NCBI GenBank assembly: GCA_902810755.1
Contig: CADDYT010000122.1
Location: forward strand, 1 to 19,511
Origin: Chloroflexota bacterium
GTDB lineage: Bacteria; Chloroflexota; Ktedonobacteria; Ktedonobacterales; Ktedonobacteraceae
Direction of reading: 5' to 3'
DNA length: 19,511 nucleotides
Positions 1 through 6,191 of the stretch are shown here, in pieces (positions within the stretch are counted from its first letter, which is position 1; each line of letters begins with the position of its first letter). The translations under genes and the position numbers were made by a program. The notes beneath the pieces are model-generated. The model did no database searches and was not told the origin of the DNA. It saw nothing but the letters and a program-made list of their open reading frames with translations.

Positions 1-77
1 GGGCCACCCCTGGCGGCTGGCCTGCGGCGGCCTTCAGATAACGCTTCTGGGGCCACCCCTGGCGGCTGGCCTGCGGC
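1..77. repeat. 49-bp direct repeat, two copies, reaching the window edge
   Basis: A 28-base GC-rich unit starting GGGCCACCCCTGGCGG occurs identically at 1-28 and 50-77, a period of 49 bases. The 21 bases between the copies (29-49) are not repeated inside the window, so it cannot be told whether they belong to the repeat. Each copy contains an inverted repeat, GGCCA/TGGCC, around a short centre, so it could fold as a hairpin. The second copy ends 29 bases before the start codon of the DUF190-CBS gene. Because the first copy begins at base 1, the array may continue to the left. It could be a REP-like intergenic element or a regulatory site. Confidence 0.75.
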
Positions 78-106
78 AGTGGCAACGAGAATAGGAGGCT
101 TCGACG

Positions 107-1459
107 ATGAGTTTACTCCGGCAGGGAAGAGCGCAGGTTCTGACGATCTACATTGGCGAATCCGACCAGTGGCAGGGGGTGCCGCTCTACGTGGCAATTG
201 TGCAGTATTTGCGCCAGCATGGCAGCGCGGGCGCAACGGTGATACGGGCCATCGAGGGCTACGGGGCCGGGGCGCGCCTGCACGAAAGCGGCGGCCTGCG
301 CTGGTCATCCGACGCGCCCATCGTCATTCAGGTGGTTGATTCGCCGGAACGGCTACGACGATTCTTACCGCATATTCAGGAGATGCTCAGCGGCGGGCTG
401 ATGACGCTGCACGAGGTGGAGGTGCTGAAATATACGCACGCGCGGCGACGCGGCCTGCCCACGAAATTGCCGGTAGCACAGGTCATGGAAACGTCAGTGA
501 TGACGGTCGATCTGACCACCCCGGTCTCGACCATCGTTGATCTGCTGCTGGCCGCTCCCTTTCGCGCTCTGCCGGTGGTCGACCGGCAGGGGAAACTGCA
601 GGGTATTATCAGCACGGGAGACCTGATTCAGGCGGGCGTACTGCCGATGAGGCGAGGACTGGTGCGTGCGGCGCTGGAACTGGACAACACAACGGCTGAA
701 GCGGTGGAGATGCCATTGGAGCAGGCGCGGCTGAGCAAGCTGACGGCGCAGGAGATCATGAACCGGGAGGTACGCACGGTGGGGCCGCAGCAATCCATTC
801 GCGAGGCCGCCGAGATCATGCTCCAGACGGGTTTACGCCGCCTGCCCGTTGTCAACGCGGAGGGTATCTTGCTGGGCATGCTCTCACGCGCAGACCTGTT
901 GCAGGTTATCGTCACCAGCCCGGTCATGCATGCGCAGGCCAGTAGCGGCACACAGCCATTGCATCGCACAGGAACATTGACGACGCAGCAGGTGCAGCAA
1001 CAACCTGTTGCCGATTACATGAATACCGATGTAGCAACGGTAGAAGAGCAGGCGCCTCTATCAGAGGTCATTGACGCTCTGATCCTCTCGCCGCTCAAGC
1101 GCGTGGTGGTGGTTGATCGCGAACGACACGTGCGGGGCATTATCAGCGATGTGGACGTGCTGGCGCGCATTCAGGCCGAGGCGCGCCCGCGTTTGCTGGG
1201 CCTGCTCAGCGGCTGGGCGCGCGGCAAACCGGAACGCCTGCCAACGGCCACGCTGCAGGCTTCTTCCGGCAAGGCGAATGTGGCCGCCGACGTGATGAAC
1301 CGCGACGTAGTAACGGTTCCCGCCAGCGCCTCGGTGCAGGAGACCATCGAGAAAATGATTGCCGCCCAACGCAAGGTGTTGCCGGTACTCAATCAAGAGG
1401 GACAATTGGTAGGAGTAGTGGGCCGTTCCGACCTGCTGCAAATCCTGCTGGAAGGATAG
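107..1459 (+). CDS. DUF190 (PII-like) domain fused to four CBS domains
   Basis: Probable cytoplasmic sensor protein of 450 residues. Residues about 7-112 are a DUF190 domain, with the family pattern GATVIRAIEGYG and a following PIVIQVVD strand. DUF190 proteins have a PII-like ferredoxin fold. Four CBS motifs follow at about 123-176, 214-270, 302-356 and 394-450. Each starts with a V-x-x-x-M-(N/E) segment and ends with a GI(I/V)S/GR-x-DL type strand. Paired CBS domains form Bateman modules that usually bind AMP, ATP or related nucleotides, so two modules are expected here. The ATG at 107 is chosen because AGGAGG lies at 93-98 with an 8-base spacer. The next gene, a lone DUF190 protein, starts 8 bases after the stop, and two FluC genes follow. 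That order suggests the protein senses a small molecule and adjusts fluoride export; this role is inferred. Confidence 0.9.
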   Translation: MSLLRQGRAQVLTIYIGESDQWQGVPLYVAIVQYLRQHGSAGATVIRAIEGYGAGARLHESGGLRWSSDAPIVIQVVDSPERLRRFLPHIQEMLSGGLMTLHEVEVLKYTHARRRGLPTKLPVAQVMETSVMTVDLTTPVSTIVDLLLAAPFRALPVVDRQGKLQGIISTGDLIQAGVLPMRRGLVRAALELDNTTAEAVEMPLEQARLSKLTAQEIMNREVRTVGPQQSIREAAEIMLQTGLRRLPVVNAEGILLGMLSRADLLQVIVTSPVMHAQASSGTQPLHRTGTLTTQQVQQQPVADYMNTDVATVEEQAPLSEVIDALILSPLKRVVVVDRERHVRGIISDVDVLARIQAEARPRLLGLLSGWARGKPERLPTATLQASSGKANVAADVMNRDVVTVPASASVQETIEKMIAAQRKVLPVLNQEGQLVGVVGRSDLLQILLEG

Positions 1460-1467
1460 AACAATTC

Positions 1468-1815
1468 ATGACTCAGCGAGCAAATTTTTTGCCCGTGCGG
1501 GGCAAACGTCTTCGTATCTTCGTGGGGGAAGCCCAGGAATGGCAGGGCAAGCCGCTGTATCGCGCCATCCTCGAAACAGTGCGCCAGCAGGGAGCGGCAG
1601 GGGCAACGGTGATGCGCGGTATCGAAGGCTTTGGCCCGGAACACCATCTCTCCTCAGAACGGCTGCCGGATATCTCCGCGAACTTGCCGATAGTGATCGA
1701 GGTCGTGGATCGCGATGAACGTATAGACGCGCTCCTGCCCCTGCTTGACCACATAGTGCAGCGCGGAATGATCTCGGTGACGCCGGTTGAAATCGTGTAT
1801 GGCGGGGAGGCATAG
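1468..1815 (+). CDS. Stand-alone DUF190 (PII-like) protein
   Basis: A 115-residue single-domain protein of normal length for DUF190. It is a paralogue of the N-terminal domain of the gene before it: both have an IYIGE/IFVGE strand, a GATV-x-R-(A/G)-IEG-(Y/F)-G turn (residues 45-56 here) and a PIVIEVVD strand (74-81). PII-like proteins usually assemble as trimers, so mixed assembly with the CBS fusion protein is conceivable but not shown. The ATG at 1468 sits 8 bases after the preceding stop, and AAGGA at the end of that gene could serve as ribosome site. The following FluC gene begins 5 bases after its stop. DUF190 genes are commonly found beside crcB/fluC genes, which agrees with this context, but the ligand is unknown. 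Confidence 0.88.
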   Translation: MTQRANFLPVRGKRLRIFVGEAQEWQGKPLYRAILETVRQQGAAGATVMRGIEGFGPEHHLSSERLPDISANLPIVIEVVDRDERIDALLPLLDHIVQRGMISVTPVEIVYGGEA

Positions 1816-1820
1816 ACGGC

Positions 1821-2201
1821 GTGACAGAGGTGATATCTCTTGCTGGCATTGGTCTGGCGGGCAGTCTGGGAGCATTGGCCCGCTACCTGCTTGGACGTTT
1901 CATTGCCGGGCGGGCCGGGGCAGAATTTCCATTCGGCACGCTGTTGATCAATGTAACGGGGGCATTTGTCATCGGTCTGCTGTTTGCCCTGACGGCACGC
2001 AAACTGCTCAGCCCGGCATGGCAGACGGTGCTGGCCACCGGCTTTCTGGGCGGCTACACAACATTCAGTACCATGAGCTGGGAAGGCGTGCAGCTGGCGC
2101 GGGGCGGTAGTTCGCGCCTGAGCCTGCTCTATTTCGGCGGCAACCTGCTCTCCGGCCTGCTCGCCGCCGCGCTCGGCCTGGCGCTGGGAAGGTGGCTCTG
2201 A
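1821..2201 (+). CDS. crcB: Fluoride channel FluC/CrcB, first subunit
   Basis: A 126-residue, four-helix membrane protein of the FluC family, which lets toxic fluoride leave the cell. Family marks visible are GSLGALARY with Arg21, the pore helix INVTGAF with Asn44, and TGFLGGYTTFSTM at 73-85. In the characterised family two phenylalanines line the fluoride path in a TTFSTF-type motif. Here the first (Phe82) is kept and the second position is Met85. The N-terminus (MTEVISL) has no positive charge, unlike the second subunit. Start is GTG at 1821 with GGGGAGG at 1804-1810 and a 10-base spacer; no better ATG fits the family's N-terminus. The stop TGA overlaps the ATG of the next gene (TGATG at 2199-2203), indicating coupled translation of two partner subunits. 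Confidence 0.92.
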   Translation: MTEVISLAGIGLAGSLGALARYLLGRFIAGRAGAEFPFGTLLINVTGAFVIGLLFALTARKLLSPAWQTVLATGFLGGYTTFSTMSWEGVQLARGGSSRLSLLYFGGNLLSGLLAAALGLALGRWL

Positions 2202-2773
2202 TGGCAGGCTCGCTTTCCGCGCGCAGGCGCGTCGCCGCCGTTCTCCTCGGCGGCTTTTGCGGCACACTCACGCGCTATGGACTCAGCACGCTTATTCAGG
2301 GCTGGCTCGGCAAGGGCTGGCCGTATGATATTCTGTTCATCAACCTGACGGGCGCGCTGCTGCTGGCCGCCATCACCGCGCTGGCCAACGCTACCTTCCT
2401 GATCGGGCCAACACGCCGCCTCTTTCTTAACGTCGGCCTCCTCGGCGCCTACACCACCTTCAGCAGCCTCGCCCTCGGAGACGTGCTGCTTTTCAACAGC
2501 GGCCAATGGCTTCCCGCCCTGCTCTACCTCGTCCTGAGCCTGAGCGGCGGCATCGGCGCCGTTATTCTCGGCGACTGGCTGGGCAACCTGCTGGTGAAGA
2601 GCGGCAGACAACGCCGCCAGCAGGCAAAGGTCACGCGCAGGCTCACCGAAACCCTGACAGTGCAGCCGACAGCAGCGCAGGAGACGAGCGGCAATATCCG
2701 TGATGAAACGACACGCGCCTTGCTGACCGGCAGAGAGAACGAGCAAGAACAGGCAAGAAAACGGCGTTTTTGA
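2201..2773 (+). CDS. crcB: Fluoride channel FluC/CrcB, second subunit with charged C-terminal tail
   Basis: The second FluC subunit, 190 residues from the ATG at 2201. A GTG at 2192 would add only three residues; the ATG is preferred because it overlaps the upstream stop codon and has GGGAAGGTGG at 2186-2195 just before it. Residues 11-130 carry the fold: GGFCGTLTRYG, INLTGALL with Asn48, and LLGAYTTFSSL with Phe87 kept and Leu90 at the second phenylalanine position. Residues about 132-190 are a hydrophilic, basic and acidic extension that normal FluC proteins (about 125-130 residues) lack. The N-terminus is strongly basic (ARRR) and the tail begins RQRR, so both ends probably lie in the cytoplasm. 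The first subunit lacks such charges. Together they probably form an antiparallel heterodimer. Confidence 0.9.
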   Translation: MAGSLSARRRVAAVLLGGFCGTLTRYGLSTLIQGWLGKGWPYDILFINLTGALLLAAITALANATFLIGPTRRLFLNVGLLGAYTTFSSLALGDVLLFNSGQWLPALLYLVLSLSGGIGAVILGDWLGNLLVKSGRQRRQQAKVTRRLTETLTVQPTAAQETSGNIRDETTRALLTGRENEQEQARKRRF

Positions 2774-2814
2774 AGGCGCATTACACGCTGTTACCGCACC
2801 TCCAATGGCTGTGC

Positions 2815-2844
2815 TTGACATAATACTCTTATGTACGCTATAAT
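2815..2844 (+). promoter_or_regulatory. Consensus sigma70 promoter for the acetate transporter gene
   Basis: TTGACA at 2815-2820 and TATAAT at 2839-2844 match both consensus hexamers exactly and are separated by 18 bases. Transcription would start near 2851. The nearest downstream gene is the transporter at 3091, so the transcript would have a leader of about 240 bases. The promoter lies 42 bases after the second FluC gene, separating the transporter from the fluoride operon. Confidence 0.85.
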
Positions 2845-2850
2845 TTCTAT

Positions 2851-3090
2851 CGCAGTACGATATTATTCTGCGTTTGTGGTGCGGGTCATAACTGAATAGA
2901 GTCCATCGCCCTCTCTTATCAGGACGAGCCGGAAGCCATCCACGGCGATGTGGATGACCTACCCTACCTCACAGGCGCTATGCCTGCGATGAGAGTAGTA
3001 AATGCTGAGAGACGAAACAGCGGGTCTGCCGCCCTTGCACGGCAGAGAGCTGTTTCTCAACCAGTCTCTTTGTGAAAGGTGGGAACTTCA
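2851..3090 (+). promoter_or_regulatory. Structured 5' leader, possible riboswitch of unassigned class
   Basis: This stretch has no convincing gene but many pairings. P1 is CTCTTATC (2913-2920) with GATGAGAG (2988-2995), 8 pairs including one G-U. It encloses P2, CATCCAC (2937-2943) with GTGGATG (2950-2956), and P3, CAGGC (2972-2976) with GCCTG (2982-2986), giving a three-way junction. The whole P2 loop GGCGAT (2944-2949) is complementary to ATCGCC (2905-2910) just before P1, so a pseudoknot is possible. P4 pairs GAAACAGC (3014-3021) with GCTGTTTC (3049-3056), with an inner stem of TCTGCCG (3025-3031) and CGGCAGA (3040-3046), and can be extended by AGAGAC (3008-3013) with GTCTCT (3064-3069). 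A small hairpin of TCTTT (3067-3071) with AAAGG (3075-3079) would cover part of the ribosome site and competes with that extension. I could not match this to a known riboswitch. Confidence 0.55.
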
Positions 3091-3723
3091 ATGGCTCAAT
3101 ATGCAGAGACACCTTCGCGCGCGGAACATGTCGAGTCCGCCAGCGGCATCGCGAATGCCGCCCCTCTTGGCCTGAGCGCCTTCGCGTTGACCACCGCCGT
3201 TTTGAGCTGCGTCAACGCGGGCTTCATCGCCCCTTCCAACGCGGTAAACATCTTTGTAGGTCTGGCCCTGTTTTATGGTGGTGTTGTCCAGATTCTGGCC
3301 GGAATGTGGGAGTTTAAGCGCGGCAACGTCATCGGCGCCACCGCGTTCTCTTCCTACGGCGGCTTCTGGGTAGCCACCGCAGTCATCTTTATTCCCGGTT
3401 TTGGCATTCTTCAGGCACTCAACAGCTCAGGAACACTCCACCAGGCGCTGGGGCTGTTCTTCCTCTGCTGGACAATTTTCACCGGCGTGATGTTCCTGGC
3501 CGCGCTGCGCACCAACGTAGCCCTGCTGCTCGTGCTGGCGTTCCTGTTCCTGACCTACCTCTTCCTGACCATCGCCCAGCTGGCAGGCGGCAACTCTGTC
3601 ACCACAGTTATCGGTGGCTGGCTTGGCATCATCACCGCGCTGGTCGCCTGGTACACGGCGCTGGCTGACATGCTGGCTTCGGCCAACGGCGCCTTCAGGC
3701 TGCCTGTCGGCCATCTCGGTTAG
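3091..3723 (+). CDS. satP: Acetate/succinate transporter, GPR1/FUN34/SatP (YaaH) family
   Basis: A 210-residue inner-membrane protein with about six hydrophobic helices, the usual size for this family, whose members move acetate and succinate. The family signature before helix 1, normally NPAPLGL, reads NAAPLGL (22-28). Further family marks are the helix LFYGGVVQILAGMWEF, the FSSYGGFW segment (86-93) and the GLFFLCW helix. The ATG at 3091 is chosen over the in-frame GTG at 3079, because AAAGGTGGG at 3075-3083 is then placed as its ribosome site with a 7-base spacer, whereas the GTG lies inside that site. The gene stands alone behind its own promoter and a long folded leader, so expression is probably controlled at the RNA level. 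The symbol reflects family membership, not proven orthology; the substrate is not proven. Confidence 0.88.
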   Translation: MAQYAETPSRAEHVESASGIANAAPLGLSAFALTTAVLSCVNAGFIAPSNAVNIFVGLALFYGGVVQILAGMWEFKRGNVIGATAFSSYGGFWVATAVIFIPGFGILQALNSSGTLHQALGLFFLCWTIFTGVMFLAALRTNVALLLVLAFLFLTYLFLTIAQLAGGNSVTTVIGGWLGIITALVAWYTALADMLASANGAFRLPVGHLG

Positions 3724-3749
3724 GAGCGCGGTAGAGTCTCGTCCGCTTT

Positions 3750-3798
3750 TCTTACCGCCTGTGGCGAGTTGTAGTCATACTACCCGCTTCCGGTAAGA
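3750..3798. repeat. Nested hairpin in the spacer after the transporter gene
   Basis: TCTTACCG (3750-3757) pairs with CGGTAAGA (3791-3798). Inside it GCG (3764-3766) can pair with CGC (3785-3787), and GTAGT (3771-3775) with ACTAC (3779-3783) around a CAT loop. No T-run follows, so it is not a standard terminator, although it lies just 27 bases after the transporter stop codon and may end or stabilise that transcript. Confidence 0.5.
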
Positions 3799-3811
3799 GA
3801 GCAGAAGCAGA

Positions 3812-3914
3812 CGAGGGGGTACTGTTCGTCGAGAAGTTAGAAGCGCATGGCATATGCGCCCGCGAGGAATGCGCCACAGACAGAGAAGCGTATCGTACTG
3901 CCGGTACCCCCTCG
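3812..3914. repeat. 11-bp perfect inverted repeat upstream of ftsH
   Basis: CGAGGGGGTAC at 3812-3822 and GTACCCCCTCG at 3904-3914 are perfect complements separated by 81 bases. The enclosed segment holds a further hairpin, GCGCAT with ATGCGC, around 3843-3859. The arrangement could be the closing stem of a structured ftsH leader or a pair of protein-binding half sites. No clear -35/-10 pair was found in 3724-3990. Confidence 0.5.
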
Positions 3915-3951
3915 CCCTGTCGAACGTCCTGACCGAATAAGGAGACACTGT

Positions 3952-3987
3952 TTGCACCGTTCCAGCAATGAGCGCCGGGCAAGGTGA
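3952..3987 (+). CDS. Possible 11-codon leader peptide before ftsH
   Basis: A TTG at 3952 is preceded by AAGGAG (3939-3944) with a 7-base spacer, the best ribosome site in this spacer. The frame reads a short basic peptide (HRSSNERRAR after the start) and stops with TGA at 3985-3987, three bases before the ftsH ATG. If translated, it could couple ribosomes to the ftsH start, whose own ribosome site (AAGGTGA at 3981-3987) is close. It may be chance: TTG is a weak start and the peptide is tiny. Confidence 0.3.
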   Translation: MHRSSNERRAR

Positions 3988-3990
3988 ACT

Positions 3991-6090
3991 ATGGACAGGA
4001 AAACGCGCCGCCTCTGGCAAAAACACTACCGGCGGCATGAACGAATACAATTATCCTTCTCCTCTTTTATCCAGTTGCTCAAAACGCACCGTCAACTGCT
4101 TTTAACCGGCTGTTTGCTTTCTGCTCTGCTTTTCCTGCTTTTTGCCATCGTCAGCCAGCTTCCTGCTCCGGCTACGACTCAGCCTCCGACCGGCGTGCAG
4201 GTGGTGAACTATACCACCTTCATCGCCCAGGTGCGAGCCGGGAACGTTCGTTCGGTGACTATCCAGGACAGCCAGATAATCGGCGTGCTGGCGCATCCGC
4301 TGTCAGGCAATGCTCTACCGAAGAGGATGCAGAATCAACCCTTTGTCTTCAGCCCATATGATATATCGGTTCCATCCATGAATTCCGCCTATCTGCTCGA
4401 CACGCCCTATCCCGCGCACATCAATCGCAGCCTGATCCCTCTCTTGCTCTCTAAAGGCGTCAGCATTCAGATGCTACCGGCAGAGCAGCCGCCTGCGCTC
4501 TTACTGCTGCTCTGGAAACTTGCCCCTTTCCTCGTCGTGCTGATTTTCCTGTCTGCGCTGCTCGGCTCGGTCGGCAAGGGCAGGATATCGTCGGCGGCGT
4601 TGAACCGGCAGTTTAACGACATGACAAAAAGCCGTCCGCGCCGCTTCGAGGGGCAGGAGAAAACGACGGCTATCGCGAACGAGCGGCAGACGTCCACGCC
4701 GAAGGCCTCCAGGCCGGACGTGACGTTTGCGGACGTAGCGGGTATCGACGAAGTGCGGGCAGAACTGGAAGAAGTAGTGCAGTTCTTGCGCTGCCCGCAG
4801 CAGTTTGATCGACTGGGAGCGCATATCCCGCGCGGGGTCATGCTGGTTGGCGCGCCCGGCACCGGTAAGACGCTGCTGGCAAAGGCGGTGGCCGGCGAGG
4901 CAAACGTTCCGTTTTTCAATATGAGCGCGTCCGAATTCGTCGAGATGTTTGTCGGCGTGGGGGCCAGCCGCGTGCGCGACCTCTTCCAGCAGGCGCGGCA
5001 GGCGGCTCCGTGCGTTATCTTTATCGACGAAATCGACGCGGTAGGCCGCAGGCGTTCAGCCGGGCTGCTCGATCAGGGCGAGCGAGACCAGACGCTGAAC
5101 CAGTTGCTGACCGAGTTGGACGGCTTTGAGGAACGCTCTACCGTCGTCGTGCTGGCGGCCACCAACCGCGTCGATATGCTCGATCCCGCCCTGCTGCGGC
5201 CCGGTCGTTTCGATCGCCGCATCTTCGTCTCGCTGCCAGACCGCGCCGGGCGAGAGGCTATTCTGCGCGTGCATACACGCCACACGCCCCTGCACAGAGA
5301 CGTGCAACTGGCAGAACTGGCGCGCATGACGACCGGCATGAGCGGGGCAGAACTGGCAAATCTGGTCAACGAAGCGGCCCTGGACGCGGCCCACCGCAAT
5401 CTGGATTGCGTCACGCGTGCCTGCTTTGAGAAGGCGCTGGTGCGCGTGCAGCTTGGCGCGCAGCGCGCCCTCGTCATGAGCGAGACCGAACGCCGCATTA
5501 TCGCCTTTCATGAAAGCGGCCACGCCCTCGTCGCCTATCACCTGCCCGGCGCCGGTATCGTCTCCCATATCACCATTCTCCCGCACGGCCAGCACCTGGG
5601 CGCAACACAGTTCGTGCAGGAAGAAGACCATTACAACTACAGCAGGGAGGCGCTGATGGCGCGCATCGCCGTTCGTCTGGGCGGGCGCGTGGCCGAGGAA
5701 CTGACCTTCGGGGCGCAGGGCATCACCACCGGGGCCGAAGACGACCTGCGTGCCGTCACGGAGCTTGCCTGGCACATGGTCACCCACTGGGGCATGAGCA
5801 AGCAGCTTGGCCCCGTCTTCGCCGACTATTCCCAGGCGCGAGCAGGAAATACCGCGTCCCCTGCCTTGCCGATAGCAGGTACGCGCTACATGAACAGCAG
5901 GGAAATAGCGGCGCTGATCGACAGCGAGGTACAGGCCATCGTGCGTGAAGCATACGCCACCGCCCACGCCCTGCTCAGCGCCCACTACAATCTGCTCACC
6001 CTGCTCGCCGAAGTTCTGCTGGAACGCGAACGGCTCAACCGCACAGAGTTTGAGGCGGTCCTGCAAGGGGAAACCCTGCAGGCCGCGTAA
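3991..6090 (+). CDS. ftsH: ATP-dependent zinc metalloprotease FtsH
   Basis: A 699-residue membrane AAA protease that extracts and degrades membrane and damaged proteins, working as a hexamer with its catalytic part in the cytoplasm. Two membrane helices (about 35-57 and 168-193) enclose an external domain typical of FtsH ([17 protein letters not shown]). The AAA module has Walker A GAPGTGKT (287-294), pore loop FVGVG (320-324), Walker B VIFIDEID (342-349) and the second region of homology around TNR...RPGRFDRR. The zinc site is HESGH (507-511; HEAGH is more usual), with the third ligand in GAEDD (581-585). All catalytic residues are present. The N-terminus carries about 30 extra basic residues. 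The linker 200-240 is hydrophilic and Arg/Lys-rich. Start ATG 3991 has AAGGTGA only 3 bases upstream, a short spacing. Many bacteria have several FtsH copies, so this may be a secondary paralogue. Confidence 0.95.
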   Translation: MDRKTRRLWQKHYRRHERIQLSFSSFIQLLKTHRQLLLTGCLLSALLFLLFAIVSQLPAPATTQPPTGVQVVNYTTFIAQVRAGNVRSVTIQDSQIIGVLAHPLSGNALPKRMQNQPFVFSPYDISVPSMNSAYLLDTPYPAHINRSLIPLLLSKGVSIQMLPAEQPPALLLLLWKLAPFLVVLIFLSALLGSVGKGRISSAALNRQFNDMTKSRPRRFEGQEKTTAIANERQTSTPKASRPDVTFADVAGIDEVRAELEEVVQFLRCPQQFDRLGAHIPRGVMLVGAPGTGKTLLAKAVAGEANVPFFNMSASEFVEMFVGVGASRVRDLFQQARQAAPCVIFIDEIDAVGRRRSAGLLDQGERDQTLNQLLTELDGFEERSTVVVLAATNRVDMLDPALLRPGRFDRRIFVSLPDRAGREAILRVHTRHTPLHRDVQLAELARMTTGMSGAELANLVNEAALDAAHRNLDCVTRACFEKALVRVQLGAQRALVMSETERRIIAFHESGHALVAYHLPGAGIVSHITILPHGQHLGATQFVQEEDHYNYSREALMARIAVRLGGRVAEELTFGAQGITTGAEDDLRAVTELAWHMVTHWGMSKQLGPVFADYSQARAGNTASPALPIAGTRYMNSREIAALIDSEVQAIVREAYATAHALLSAHYNLLTLLAEVLLERERLNRTEFEAVLQGETLQAA

Positions 6091-6109
6091 CCCGTTATAG
6101 TCAAATACT

Positions 6110-6182
6110 CCGTGAAGGCAGGGGCCTCACGGCGCTAAAGGTGGGAGTCCAGGGCTCCCAGTATCTATGCAAACGTTTTTTT
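6110..6182. terminator. Two hairpins and a T-run between the convergent operons
   Basis: Hairpin 1 pairs CCGTGA (6110-6115) with TCACGG (6127-6132), continued by GGC (6117-6119) with GCC (6124-6126). Hairpin 2 pairs TGGGAG (6142-6147) with CTCCCA (6155-6160). A run of seven T follows at 6176-6182, 15 bases after hairpin 2. The position between the ftsH stop (6090) and the minus-strand stop (6192) suggests transcription termination for ftsH and perhaps for both strands. The gap before the T-run is longer than in a standard intrinsic terminator. An alternative reading is the remnant end of a small mobile element. Confidence 0.45.
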
Positions 6183-6191
6183 CATGGCAAG

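Noticed and set aside
1..77. Repeat-spacer-repeat pattern suggesting CRISPR
   Set aside because: Only two copies are visible, the spacer of 21 bases is too short and no cas gene is present.
1473..2267. 264-codon minus-strand frame across the DUF190 and FluC genes
   Set aside because: The plus-strand genes have family motifs and ribosome sites; the minus frame is Arg/Gln-rich without any motif.
2944..2950. GGCGATG, resembling the start of the fluoride riboswitch
   Set aside because: It forms the loop of a 7-bp hairpin, lies downstream of the FluC genes and lacks the rest of the aptamer. No aptamer was seen ahead of 107 either.
3004..3019. CTGAGAGACGAAAC, reminiscent of the hammerhead ribozyme core
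   Set aside because: The CTGATGA motif is imperfect and there is no stem between the two core segments, so a hammerhead cannot form.
3075..3086. AGGTGGGAAC, loosely similar to a T-box sequence
   Set aside because: It coincides with the ribosome site of the transporter, no specifier stem is seen and the downstream gene is not amino-acid related.
5056..6066. 336-codon open frame antisense to ftsH
   Set aside because: It lies wholly inside the ftsH catalytic region, with no recognisable domains and no ribosome site of note; it is a shadow frame.
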